Shown one piece after another: positions 41,385-50,200 of a stretch of DNA of 64,000 nucleotides. The notes beneath the pieces are model-generated. The model saw only the letters and a list, made by a program, of their open reading frames with translations. It was not told the origin of the DNA and searched no databases. How positions within the stretch are numbered: the stretch's first letter is position 1; each line of letters starts with the position of its first letter. Location: the NCBI GenBank assembly GCA_016716435.1, contig JADJWI010000004.1:124001-188000 (forward strand), written 5' to 3'. The position numbers and the translations under genes are program-made. This DNA comes from Acidobacteriota bacterium (GTDB taxonomy: Bacteria > Acidobacteriota > Blastocatellia > Pyrinomonadales > Pyrinomonadaceae).

Positions 41385-41520
41385 AAACTCCGCCATTTTT
41401 CCAGCGCTCTTTTTTGTGTCTTTTGTGTTCCTTGTCTGTGTCTTCTGTGTCCCTTTCTGTGGTTTCTGTGCTTTCTGTGGTTAACATCTTTTGAACACAG
41501 AATGCACAGAAACAAGACAC
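41385..41520. repeat. CTGTGTTC palindrome, unit A (3' flank of the GxxExxY gene)
   Basis: The left arm is a string of CTGTGTC/CTGTGG words. The right arm is GAACACAGAATGCACAG AAACAAGACACC. They can fold into a long imperfect hairpin. On the minus strand it lies immediately after the GxxExxY stop. Confidence 0.75.
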
Positions 41521-41528
41521 CAAAAAAA

Positions 41529-41954
41529 TCAGACGATCAATCGTTTCTTTTCCAAAAATCTTGGGTGTCCAAAGTTGAAAAGAAGCCCTACCCTCAACTG
41601 ACCCGCTTTCAAATAGTTGATCACCTGAGACCAATCAATTGTCGTTAATGCTCTCTCGGCTTTGAGTTCGACAATTATCTCCCCGAAGCACAAGAAATCG
41701 GCCTTGTACTGCTTCTTCAATTCACGTCCCTTGTAATCGACCTGTAGCCATTTTTCGCGTTCAAACGGAATATTTCTCAAACCAAACTCGATCTCCAATG
41801 CTTCCTGGTAAACAGGTTCGGCAAATCCAATTCCCAAGCGATGATAGACCTCCAAAGCCGCTCCGACGATCGCGTACGTTTCTTCGACAAGTATGTACTG
41901 CCCGGGTCTCGCCCCGTGCTCGTCATTCGGATGAAATCTTGTCTCTTCATTCAT
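41529..41954 (-). CDS. GxxExxY protein (PDDEXK-like nuclease fold)
   Basis: A 141-residue protein with VGAALEVYHRLGIGFAEPVY, in which GFAEPVY is the name-giving GxxExxY motif. KADFLCFGEIIVELKA follows, with a D...E-x-K arrangement typical of PD-(D/E)XK nucleases, then the closing SQVINYLK, VGLLFNFG and RLIV blocks. The family is widespread and uncharacterised. Start ATG at 41954. The gene is enclosed by palindromic repeats: one unit just downstream and four upstream. Confidence 0.88.
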   Translation of the reverse strand: MNEETRFHPNDEHGARPGQYILVEETYAIVGAALEVYHRLGIGFAEPVYQEALEIEFGLRNIPFEREKWLQVDYKGRELKKQYKADFLCFGEIIVELKAERALTTIDWSQVINYLKAGQLRVGLLFNFGHPRFLEKKRLIV

Positions 41955-41960
41955 AACTAA

Positions 41961-42470
41961 AACCTTGGCCCATTCTGTGCTTTTTCTGTGTCCGAATCAG
42001 TGCATTCTGTGTTCCGTGTTTTTGAACACAGAATTCACAGAAATAAGACACAGAAAAGAAGGCGGTATCTCTAGCACTCTCCAAATTCTTTCCGTGCTCT
42101 TTCTGTGTCCTACGCAGTGCATTATGTGTTCTACGTTTTTTTGAACACAGAGAGCACAGATAAAGACACAGAAAAGAACGCCGCATCTCTAGCACTCTCC
42201 AAATTCTTTCCGTGCTCTTTCTGTGTCCTACGCAGTGCATTATGTGTTCTGTCGATTTTTGAACACAGAATACACAGATGAAGACACAGAAAACCCCGAC
42301 CGCCGTCGACAAGACTGAATATCGATATATACGTCTGTTGGCACCTATAGCGTCTCATTTGTACGATTCTCTTTACCCATTCTGTGCTCCTTCTGTGTCC
42401 TGATCCGTGATTTCTGTGTTCTGTCTCTTCTTCAACACAGAAAGCACAGATGAAGCCAAAGAAAAAGCCG
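41961..42470. repeat. array of four CTGTGTTC palindromes (units B-E) upstream of the GxxExxY gene
   Basis: Units lie at about 41963-42060, 42092-42180, 42210-42294 and 42378-42468. Each has a left arm CTTTCTGTGTCC...GTGCATTCTGTGTTC and a right arm GAACACAGA...CACAGA...AAGACACAGAAAA, so each folds into nested hairpins. Units C and D are part of a near-exact 118-base tandem duplication (TCTCTAGCACTCTCCAAATT recurs at 42068 and 42186). The sequence has open frames, but their translations are low-complexity and track the repeat. Confidence 0.8.
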
Positions 42471-42477
42471 GTGTTCA

Positions 42478-42639
42478 CTATTCCCTCCCTAACACGCTGC
42501 CAATGATTGCGTCGATATTCGTCTGATCTAAATAGACCTTTTTCAAGATCACCGATATCCGGTGTGAGTCTCGAGCAGCAACGGCAGCGTCAAATTCATT
42601 CGTTAGTCCCGCAAGATACAACCGTTCGTTAACTGTCAT
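42478..42639 (-). CDS. 53-residue protein paired with a Phd-like antitoxin
   Basis: ATG 42639 overlaps the antitoxin stop by 11 bases. The product is a compact, charged helical protein (MTVNERLYLAGLTNEFD at the start; ILKKVYLDQTNIDAII near the end). It does not look like Doc, YoeB or another known Phd/YefM partner. The frame is open upstream to 42693, but an initiation inside the antitoxin gene at ATG 42639 fits coupling better. Confidence 0.6.
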   Translation of the reverse strand: MTVNERLYLAGLTNEFDAAVAARDSHRISVILKKVYLDQTNIDAIIGSVLGRE

Positions 42640-42829
42640 CGCTGCCGCGTTTTTCTCTGTAACGGACAGAATTCCCTGGTCCTCCGATTTCAATCTGTTT
42701 CCAGTCCCGGGCCGAAACGATGACAGCCACTTCCTTCGTGCCGCGCTTGATCACTTGCGGACGACCGCTCTCGGCGAGGTCCAAGATAAGGTCTAAATTC
42801 TCTTTCGCTTCTTTAATATTGAATGACAT
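42629..42829 (-). CDS. Phd/YefM family antitoxin-like protein
   Basis: 66 residues from ATG 42829 (preceded in frame by two TTG codons). MSFNIKEAKENLDLILDL followed by GRPQVIKRGTKEVAVIVSARDWK is the DNA-binding half of Phd/YefM antitoxins, including the I-T/K-R-x-G-K-x-V-A-V-I-V strand. The C-terminal toxin-neutralising tail is short and different. It overlaps the following 53-residue gene; no classical toxin gene is adjacent. Confidence 0.75.
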   Translation of the reverse strand: MSFNIKEAKENLDLILDLAESGRPQVIKRGTKEVAVIVSARDWKQIEIGGPGNSVRYREKRGSDDS

Positions 42830-42857
42830 CAACAAATTCGAGCGTTCTTTCGCAAAA

Positions 42858-43813
42858 CTACTTAGTCGCTTTATCGATCATCCTCACTGCTTCGACCACC
42901 GTTTCTACCGCCTTAACATAGAAGTCCTGATCGATCTTTTCGAAGTCGTCCGTTGGGCGGTGGTAGTCCGGGTGGTCTTCGACGCCGAAGTAAATGAACG
43001 GGATCTTTTCGCGGTGAAAGGCACCGTGGTCGGATTGAAACGTCCAGTCGTCGCGGCCGCTGCCGGGCGTATCGTGCCCGAGCAGGAGCTTCACCTTGGC
43101 CTTTTTCTGCACCGCCTCGAGCGCCGGTTTGAACTGCGGATAGTGATACGTCCCGGCGGCGTAAAGTTCGCCCTTTTCGCTCCGCGAGAGCATGTCCATG
43201 TTCACGTTGAGCAGGATCGCATCCTTCGCCACCGGCAAATTCGCCACAAAATGCCTCGCACCTTGCAAGCCCATTTCCTCGGCATCGAGCGCGACGAAGA
43301 TCAGCGAATGCTCCGGCCGGTTCTTCTTAAAATAGGACGCGATCGCAATTAGCGCCGCCGTCCCCGAGGCGTTGTCGTCCGCTCCGTTGTAGATCTGACC
43401 GTTCTGTATGCCGACGTGGTCGTAATGCGCCGTGATGACGATAAACTTCCCTGCCTTTTCCTTCGAGCGGCCTTCGATACGCCCGATGAAATTCACACCC
43501 GTCAACTCCTCTTTCCCACGGCGGGGCATGAATTTGAATTCCTGCCGCTCGGGCTCGATGCCGGATTGCGCATCCGCTTCGCAACGTAGTCGCGTGCCTT
43601 CACTATCAACGGCCGCTCCGGCGAACGGCCTTCGAGCTCGTCCGAGGCGAGATACTTCACGTCCTCGAGTAATCGGCCCGCGTCAAAATACTTCGAGCTC
43701 GGCTTCGATTCCCGGTCGTTGCGTTTACCAACCGCCAACTGCGCGGGAGCCGCAACCACCGCAACAAGCAGCAACAAAATTACCGAAGCCTTTGTTCGTA
43801 AAAATATCTTCAA
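42858..43813 (-). CDS. secreted M28 family aminopeptidase, frameshifted
   Basis: The signal peptide is in the first 25 residues (SVILLLLVAVVAAPAQLA). The first frame ends in nonsense at 43502, and the protein resumes one frame over with GIEPERQEFKF. A one-base deletion near 43555-43590 is implied. The zinc-site blocks are intact: TAHYDHVG, YNGADDNASG, LDAEEMGLQGA, NVNMDML, and SDHGAFHREKIPFIYFG. The zinc aminopeptidase/carboxypeptidase acts in the periplasm or outside the cell. Confidence 0.85.
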
Positions 43814-43834
43814 AATCTACCTCTCTGGATAAAG

Positions 43835-44508
43835 CTATTTCAGATCCAAAACCGCCCAGTCGTGCTGCCTCGCCGTCTGCTTCAAACGAAAATCGGGACA
43901 CACCGCCACCGGATGGCCGACTATCGAGAGCATCGGCAGGTCCGAAATGCTGTCCGAGTAGGCGAACGATTCCGAAAGGTTTATCCCTTCCCGCTCGGCA
44001 TATTCGCGTATCCACTTTGCCTTCGTCGCCGAGGCCATCACCGGCGGCAGCACCCGCCCGGTTGCATAGCCATTAACGAACTCGAGCCGGTTCGCGACGT
44101 AATCATCGATCCCGAGATACTCGACCAACCGATCGATCGTGAAATCGAGTGCACCGGTCAGCACGACCTGCCGCTGGCCGTTCTTCTTCCCTTGGGCGAT
44201 CAGGTCCGGCGTCCCGGGAAAGATCGCTGGCTTTAAGACGTCTTCGAAAAGCTCCTCCGAAAAATACCGAAGACGATCCTCAGACCAGCCCTCGTAGCTG
44301 CGGAAAAAGACCTCGTTAAAAACGTTGCGCGAATAGAGGTCGGTCACGCCAAAGAACGGCAGCTTTGCCAGCGTGCTTACGCTCGCCTTCGCCGTTTGCC
44401 AAAGGCCTTGTTGGCGCGTCGAGTAAAATGCAAGCGTGTGCACGAGGTTCGTGCTGACGAGCGTTCCTCGAGGTCGTAGAATGCCGCGGGTATTCCATTC
44501 TTGGCCAT
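43835..44508 (-). CDS. HAD superfamily (subfamily IB) phosphatase, frameshifted near the start
   Basis: From ATG 44508 the protein reads MAKNGIPAAFYDLE; the frame is then lost at the GAGGAACG site near 44465. One missing G restores FYDLEGTLVSTNLVHT, the HAD motif I (DxxGT variant DLEGT). Motif II (VVLTGAL) and the motif III/IV region (TKAKWIREY, AYSDSISDLPML) are intact. About 224 residues. This is a SerB/IB-type phosphatase; the substrate is unknown. A glutamate replaces the second motif I aspartate. Confidence 0.8.
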
Positions 44509-44561
44509 ATCGTTCTATAATTCTAAGGTTCCTTAAATCGTAATTTCGAATATTACCATTT

Positions 44562-45366
44562 ATGACCCCAAAATCTACCGCCGAACAAGTCAAGATCGCA
44601 GTATTGGCCGTTTTCGTAATTACATTGTGCCTACAGGCATCTTGTAGCTCAACCGCCGAAGGCGAAACTCCGGCCGGACGGCCGACTCCCGCACAGATCG
44701 CCGAGGCACGGGCCGCGGCCGAGCGCCTGTTCGCCGAGCGTACTGATCTGCCAAAGCTTCGGGAGGCGGTCCGCACGCTTTCAGACGTACGCGACCCCGA
44801 AAGCCGAGACTTTGAGATCGAGTGGACGTACGCGAAGTACAACTTCTTCCTCGGCAAGGCGGCCCCCGAAAAGGAGAAGGAAGCGATTTGGGAACGCGGC
44901 AAAACGGCGGGCCAGATCGCCGCCAGGCTTGAGCCAAACCGGCCCGAGGGCCATTTCTGGTATGGTGCCAATCTCGGCGAGCTGGCAAAGCTCAGCCCCG
45001 TTACCGTCGGCATCAAGTCGGTCGATGAGATTCAGTCCGCGATGAAACGCGTGATCGAGATCGATCCGGGCTATCAAAGTGCGAGTGCGTTCGACGCCCT
45101 TGCTCAGGTCGAACTGGCAACGCGGATGTTTGGCGACGGCTCGGCCGAAAAGGCGGTCGAGCTACTTGAAAAGGGCATCGAACCTCGGGCCCGAGAACGC
45201 CTTGCTCCGTGCGACGCTAGCCGAGGCTTACGTCTCGCTCCGCCGCTCGGCCGATGCCCGCAAACAGATCGACGCCGTGCTCGCAATGCAGCCGAACCCC
45301 AGCTACATCCCCGAACACGAAGAAGCCGTCGAAAAAGCCAAAAAACTCCTCACCCGCATTAACTAA
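44562..45366 (+). CDS. TPR-type lipoprotein, frameshifted
   Basis: It has a lipobox (LCLQASCS) and helical repeats: YAKYNFFLGKA, HFWYGANLGELAKL, and ASAFDALAQVELATRMFGDG. The frame is lost after AVELLEKGIE near 45185 and continues one frame over with LGPENALLRATLAEAYVSL to a stop at 45366. One extra C in CGAACCTCGGG explains it. The TPR-like helices suggest a protein-protein adaptor in the periplasm. A terminator follows. Confidence 0.75.
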
Positions 45367-45369
45367 ATT

Positions 45370-45407
45370 GACGGCCCGCTGCTGGAGCTTGCCGGCGGCG
45401 GGCCGTC
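45370..45407. terminator. hairpin between convergent genes
   Basis: The perfect stem GACGGCCCGC / GCGGGCCGTC lies between the TPR lipoprotein stop and the alpha/beta-hydrolase stop. T-tracts are weak. Confidence 0.55.
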
Positions 45408-45410
45408 GGG

Positions 45411-46247
45411 CTAATTTCCGGTTGCGGCGCTGCTCCGGTCCTCAGCCAAGTCTTTGACGAAAGCTTCGATCTCCTTCGCTGTCCGCTCCGGGTCTTCCCA
45501 GTGCGGGGCGTGGCCGATGCCCTCGTATGTTTCCAGCCAAGAGCCTTCGATCCCGGCAAGCAGCCGCTCCTGATCGTCGATCGAAAAGTAGGCGTCCTGA
45601 TCGCCCCAGATCAAAAGCGTCCGCGCCTTAATACGCTCGAGCAGCGGCCGATGGTCGGTCTCGAGCATTGAATGGCAAGCGGCCTTCCAAACGTGCGCCG
45701 GTGCTTTCAGGCTCTCGGCAACCGCCTGTGCAAAAAACTCGTCGCTGATCGGCTTTGCGACCGTGCTCGCTTGAAACTCTGCCACAAACTCCGCCGGGAT
45801 CGGGTCCGAAAGGCAGTCGATCGCCTCGGCGACGAACTGCTTCACGCCCTCATTATCCGCACAACTCGCGAAGGAACCGATCAGCACGAGCGCCGCGACC
45901 CGGTCGGGATACTCGACAGCAAAACGCTGCGCCGCAAAGCTCCCCATCGAGTGGCCGACGATGACCGCCGCCGGGATCGCGAGAGCGTCCATCATCTCGG
46001 CGAGATCGCCGGCAAGGTCGCTCGAGCTGTAGCCCGACTCTGGTTTCGAAGCCTCGCCGTGGCCGCGTTGGGTGATCGCGATGGCCCGCAGATTCGGGTC
46101 GAGATAAGGAAAAACAAGCTCCCACGAGCGGTGCGAATCTGTAACGCCGTGGAGAAAGATGACGGGCGTCCCCGCCGCGTCGCCCTGTTCGATATACGGG
46201 AACCGAAGCCCCGAGCGAGTAGTAACGAATTTCTCAATGAATGCCAT
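45411..46247 (-). CDS. alpha/beta hydrolase
   Basis: A 278-residue cytosolic hydrolase. The oxyanion segment FLHGVTDSHRSW is near 30-41, the nucleophile elbow is GHSMGS (Ser near 98), the acid is in IWGDQDAYF, and the histidine is in GIGHAPHWE. It is of the haloperoxidase/esterase type, with unknown substrate. ATG at 46247. Confidence 0.9.
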   Translation of the reverse strand: MAFIEKFVTTRSGLRFPYIEQGDAAGTPVIFLHGVTDSHRSWELVFPYLDPNLRAIAITQRGHGEASKPESGYSSSDLAGDLAEMMDALAIPAAVIVGHSMGSFAAQRFAVEYPDRVAALVLIGSFASCADNEGVKQFVAEAIDCLSDPIPAEFVAEFQASTVAKPISDEFFAQAVAESLKAPAHVWKAACHSMLETDHRPLLERIKARTLLIWGDQDAYFSIDDQERLLAGIEGSWLETYEGIGHAPHWEDPERTAKEIEAFVKDLAEDRSSAATGN

Positions 46248-46356
46248 ATATAGAATGCCTCCGATCTCTAAAGACGCGAACCGGGCAGCGAACAGGCAAT
46301 GAGACGCACGGCAAGCTTCGCTTTCGCTCGTGAATATGCGTAAAATGCAGGCTTAA

Positions 46357-46854
46357 ATGCGAAGAGCTATCTTTCCGGGTTCTTTTGACCCGCTGACCAA
46401 CGGCCACCTCGACATCATCCGTCGGAGCATTCCGCTCTTTGACGAGATCGTCATTTCCGTGCTTAATAATCCGGACAAAAATCCAATGTTTACGGTCGAG
46501 GAACGCTGCGAGATGATCGGCGAGATATTGTCCGAGCTCGGCGGCAATGGCTGCCATCTGCGGGTGGCGAGCTTCTCGGGGCTGACGGCGCACTTCGCCC
46601 GCGAGATGGAGGCGACGGCGATCGTCCGCGGCATCCGGGCCGTTAGCGATTATGAATATGAATTGCGGATGGCCCTGATGAACCGAAAGCTCGAGCCAGA
46701 GATCGAGACCGTTTTCCTGATGGCCGGCGAAGAGTATTCCTACGTCTCATCGACGCTGATGAAGCAGGTGGTGGAACTCGGCGGCCGCGTCGAAGGCCTC
46801 ATCCCCGCAACCGTAGAACGCCGCATCCGCCAAAAACTCGGCCAAACAAATTGA
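46357..46854 (+). CDS. coaD: phosphopantetheine adenylyltransferase
   Basis: CoaD converts 4'-phosphopantetheine to dephospho-CoA, the penultimate step of CoA synthesis. The 165-residue protein has GSFDPLTNGHLDII (the TxGH-type nucleotide motif) at 8-21, an ARGIRAVSDYEYE-like block (IVRGIRAVSDYEYE), and the C-terminal SSTLMKQV. Length and motifs are standard. ATG at 46357. Confidence 0.97.
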   Translation: MRRAIFPGSFDPLTNGHLDIIRRSIPLFDEIVISVLNNPDKNPMFTVEERCEMIGEILSELGGNGCHLRVASFSGLTAHFAREMEATAIVRGIRAVSDYEYELRMALMNRKLEPEIETVFLMAGEEYSYVSSTLMKQVVELGGRVEGLIPATVERRIRQKLGQTN

Positions 46855-46859
46855 ATTCC

Positions 46860-47388
46860 GCAAGTCCCTCGCCCGTGTCAGTAGCCCGACCGTAAGGGAG
46901 GGCTCCATTGCAGTAGCCCGCGCGTAAGCAAGGGCTTAACCTCAAACGCGGAATGAGGATTTCGGAATTCGGAATTTGTTGCGGAAACTCCCCTCCTTGT
47001 TTAGGAGGGGTGGCCGCCGCTTCGGCGGACGGGGTGGTAGAAAGTTCTGAGTCCCGCGCGTAAGCAAGTGCTCCATTGCAGAAGCCCGCGCGTAAGCAAG
47101 GGCTTAACCTCAAGTGCGGAATTCGGATTTCGGAATTCGGAATTTGTTGCGGAAACTCCCCTCCTTGTTTAGGAGGGGTGGCCGCCGCTTCGGCGGACGG
47201 GGTGGTAGAAAGTTTTGAGTCCCGCGCGTAAGCAAGGGCTCTCAATAGTGACGAGCGAAGAGTGACAAGTGACGAGTCCGGAATCAGGAATCCGAAATCT
47301 GGAATCTGGAGTCTGGAATCTGGAGTCTGGAATCTGGAATCTGGAATCCAAAATGCAGATGCCCGCGCGTAAGTAAGGGCTCTCAATA
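46860..47388. repeat. nested intergenic repeat cluster next to the IS element
   Basis: No gene here. It contains at least six copies of a 22-base word AGCCCGCGCGTAAGCAAGGG, GGAATTCGGAATTTG words, and two copies of the CTCCCCTCCTT palindrome (46987-47040, 47155-47208). A segment of about 168 bases is duplicated in tandem (roughly 46918-47085 and 47086-47253). At 47300-47348 there is a TCTGGAA/TCTGGAG run with a 7-base period. Open frames across it are repeat translations. Confidence 0.8.
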
Positions 47389-48604
47389 GGACCTCCCCCC
47401 TATTCTTGTTACCGATCTAAACTAGAGGATTTCGGGTTTCCTGGTAGTTTTGAACTGCCTCGTTCGGGGTCAGGCCGCACAGTGCGGAGTGCGGCCTGAA
47501 TCCGTTGTAATCATCCTTGAATGCCCGGATCTTCTCGACCGCATCTTCGATCGACAGGAACCAGTTGACGTTCAGGCATTCGTCGCGAAAGCTGCCGTTG
47601 AAGGACTCGATGAAGGCGTTATCCGTGGGCTTTCCCGGCCGTGAGAAGTCCAGCGTGACATCGTTCTCGTATGCCCAGTGGTCAAGCACCTTCGAGATGA
47701 ACTCGCTGCCGTTATCGACCTGTATTCGCTTTGGCACAAGCCCTCTCGTCTGTTTGATGCGCTCCATCACATTGACAACATCGGGGCCTTTCAAGGACTG
47801 GCCGACCTCGATCTCCAGACATTCGCGACTATAATTATCGACTAAAGTTAAGACCCGAAAACGGCTCCCGTCGAACAGCTGGTCGGCGACGAAGTCCATG
47901 CTCCAGCACTCATGCGGACCGGTAAGAACTGGCCGCTCCATTCTATGGGCCGCCGCCTTTCGCCTTCTCGGCCTCTTCCGTCTCAGGTTCAAGCCCTCTT
48001 CCTTGTATATGCGGTACGTACGCTTGTGGTTGTCCCGCCAGCCTTCACGTCTGAGAACCGTGTGGATCCGCCAGAAACCGTATCTTACCCGCGTTTCCGC
48101 GATCTCCCTGATCCGCCGCCTCACTGCCCGGTCATCTCTCGGCCGCTCGATATACCGGAACACCTTCCGCGAGATCGCCACCACCGAACACGCCCGGCGT
48201 TCCGAGACCCAGTAAGAATCCAGCAACCACCTTACTAACTGCTTTTTCTGCTTTGCACTCAGACACTTTTTTAACACGTCCTGCAGCATCTGCTTGTCCA
48301 AGCTCAGATCCGCCACCACCCGCTTCAACTGCAGATTCTCTTCCTCGAGCTGCCTCAACCGCCTCAACTCCGCCGTTCCAAGTCCATCGTACTTCTTCTT
48401 CCAGTTGTAGAAAGTCGCCTCGCTCACACCCATCTTCCGGCACACCTCCGCGACTGGAACTCCGGTCTCCGCCTGCTTTCAACGCAAACACGATCTGCTG
48501 CTCCGTAAACTTCGATCTCTTCATGGTAATTATGTCTCCTCATATTGTCATAATTACCCGGCTTCCTCTATTTTAGTTTGGTATCTTTTTTCGGGGGGAG
48601 GTCA
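47389..48604 (-). mobile_element. IS3-family insertion sequence, about 1.2 kb
   Basis: Terminal inverted repeats of about 39 bases: the left end starts GGACCTCCCCCC and ends ...CTAGAGG; the right end, read inward, starts TGACCTCCCCCC and ends ...ATAGAGG, with about 70% identity and an 11-base perfect outer core. Inside is an orfA/orfB transposase with a DDE domain. The right end lies inside a small gene (48568-48897 frame). No clear target duplication is visible, so one flank may have been rearranged. Confidence 0.88.
47417..48524 (-). CDS. IS3-family transposase (orfA + orfB)
   Basis: OrfA begins MKRSKFTEQQIVFALK at 48524. One extra A in the TTGAAAGC site (near 48478) breaks it; the next frame gives QAETGVPVAEVCRKMGVSEATFYNW, the helix-turn-helix of IS407-like IS3 elements. 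The orfB part, open to 47417, has the HTH_21 region, then the integrase core with MDFVADQ, VDNGSEF and the final E in AFIESFNGSFRDECLN, the DD(35)E triad. The transposase may be inactive as read. Confidence 0.88.
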
Positions 48605-48897
48605 CTCTTCGGATTGCTAGGGCCTGGAATGTTCTTGAGGATAGTTACAACATCCTCTTCAAAGTGAAGCAGGTTTGGGTACGAACTAACGTCAGAATTT
48701 GTGACTTGGAAATCCTGTTTTCCATTTAGCTCATCAAGTTTAGAGGTCTTAGGATTACCCGGTAACTCGTTGCTGCTCACCGCTTGCAATATTGTTTCGC
48801 GGAACGATTCGATCTGCTCTTTAACAAACGACTCCGAGCCAGATATTTCAAAAGTTGCTCCGTCGCGGTTGATTAGAATTCTAGCGGGTTCACTCAT
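48605..48897 (-). pseudogene. small protein gene truncated by the IS element
   Basis: ATG 48897 follows a good AAGGAG site. The product starts MSEPARILINRDGATFEI, with a helix SFVKEQIESFRETILQA. The frame enters the IS end and stops at 48568 after a few IS-derived residues (SDLPPKKDTKLK), so the original C-terminus is lost; nothing on the other side of the IS continues it. No family is named with confidence. The sequence is AT-rich compared with the window. Confidence 0.6.
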
Positions 48898-48925
48898 GTG
48901 GGCTAATCTCCTTTCTTGTCGTTAA

Positions 48926-49237
48926 AATTTTACCTAGATCTCGATTCGAGCGAAATACTACAATAAAAAATGATAAATAAAAAATGGGCGGCAATCCGAT
49001 TGTCAATAGCTTCTCGTCTGCTCGACATCGGTGGGTAACATTATCTGTTGCGCTAAAAAGAAAAGAGCCAAAGATAGCAAAGGAGTCATGCTTCGACGTA
49101 CTAGGATGTTCGGAACAAGATCACACTTGTCACAATGCTGATGCCCTCCGAGTTGCGACACTCGCGTTGAGATCGCGGTTGAAAGGAATTCGGCTGTTGC
49201 GGAAAGAAATATTCTTGCGCCACTGACAAACCGGTCT
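48926..49237. other. AT-rich spacer, no gene seen
   Basis: Low-GC sequence between the truncated gene and the HARE-HTH gene. The only long frame gives an unconvincing protein. It may hold a relic. Confidence 0.4.
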
Positions 49238-50200
49238 CTAAACTGTTGGGATCCCCAATTTTTCTTTAATGTACTTAGAAAGATCACTTGAAACCTCATC
49301 AAATTCATAACGATGAATCTTTTTTGACTCAAAATCGATCTTTACGTCCGCCAAAAATTTATCGAAGTCCTTATTCTGTTTGCAGAGCTTATTTATGGTT
49401 TCCCAGTCGAGTATTTCACGGCTTCGTGCTGGATAAAGAATTTTGGAAGCGTCAATATCGGCCGGATCGAGTTGAATAATACCAATACCGAACGATGAAG
49501 CAAGTCTCTCGAGTTCGGAAAGAAACTCATCATCCTGCTTAATTTCGACGGCTACAAGATAGCCCTCGTGGGCCCATGATGAATTAGACACGGCTTGGAA
49601 ATACGCTTCTCTATAGTTCGCTTTTGAAAGGGACTTCTTAATCTCAAATGAAAACAGTCGCAACGAGTTGTTGTCCGAAAGGCGATTGAATTCAATTACA
49701 TTCTTTTGCCAATCATCGAGTGGAAGGTAGAAACCAACCATGTCAGGGTGGATCCATTCGTTATAGCCAGCCTTTGTCGAATTCTCGTGTTTTATCGTCT
49801 TCGTGTATATGGCTCGACCACGATTAAATGAGGGATTAGAGTTTGCGTAGTAGGCAAGTAACGGGTGAAGGTCTCGTTCATGATAACCGGTTTTGGCGGG
49901 AGCGGCTTTACCTTCAGCTTTCTCGATTCTATTAATTGTATCCGGAGCTAGTTCGGCTACGCGGCTCTTGAGAAAAAATCGAGCGGGACGTGATCCCACC
50001 TTAACAAACTTCGAATCTTGGTTATCTCTAACCTCTACGTAGATACGAGCCCCGAGACTGGCCCAAGGCGTCTTACCAGTAGTTGTCAGTCGGGCAGCGA
50101 GTCCGGTTTTTAGCCCGACCTCCCAAATGTCTTGATAAACCATTGGCTGTGGGGCTGTCTTCAGTACGTCAAAGGCCAAATCAAGAAACGAATAACTCAT
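49238..50200 (-). CDS. HARE-HTH + restriction-nuclease-like protein (HrgA/COG2958-like)
   Basis: A 320-residue protein. The N-terminal 70 residues (FLDLAFDVLKTAPQPMVYQDIWE through SRPARFFLKS) match a HARE-HTH winged-helix domain. The C-terminal part (RLFSFEIKKSLSKANYREAYFQAVSNSSWAHEGYLVA, split by short gaps) has an E-x-K core, FEIKKSL, like PD-(D/E)XK nucleases. HrgA proteins of this layout replace restriction genes in Helicobacter and Campylobacter. Low GC and the neighbouring IS suggest horizontal acquisition and a defence-related role. ATG at 50200. Confidence 0.7.
   Translation of the reverse strand: MSYSFLDLAFDVLKTAPQPMVYQDIWEVGLKTGLAARLTTTGKTPWASLGARIYVEVRDNQDSKFVKVGSRPARFFLKSRVAELAPDTINRIEKAEGKAAPAKTGYHERDLHPLLAYYANSNPSFNRGRAIYTKTIKHENSTKAGYNEWIHPDMVGFYLPLDDWQKNVIEFNRLSDNNSLRLFSFEIKKSLSKANYREAYFQAVSNSSWAHEGYLVAVEIKQDDEFLSELERLASSFGIGIIQLDPADIDASKILYPARSREILDWETINKLCKQNKDFDKFLADVKIDFESKKIHRYEFDEVSSDLSKYIKEKLGIPTV

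Noticed and set aside
41961..42470. Possible CRISPR array, because of four regularly spaced repeats.
   Set aside because: Units are long palindromes of 85-100 bases with irregular, partly duplicated spacers, and no cas genes are near.
41947..42478. Two overlapping minus-strand reading frames of 115-121 residues upstream of the GxxExxY gene.
   Set aside because: Their translations follow the palindrome units (CVFCVQK, HRKSTER...) in every copy, so they are translated repeats, not proteins.
46799..47386. A 195-residue minus-strand frame (PDSRFQTPDSRLQ, LRAGYCNGALPY).
   Set aside because: It is the translation of the nested repeat cluster; it has no conserved domain and its segments repeat exactly with the DNA duplication.
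49003..49332. 109-residue minus-strand frame between the truncated gene and the HARE-HTH gene.
   Set aside because: It overlaps the end of the HARE-HTH gene, lacks a plausible ribosome site and has no recognisable pattern.
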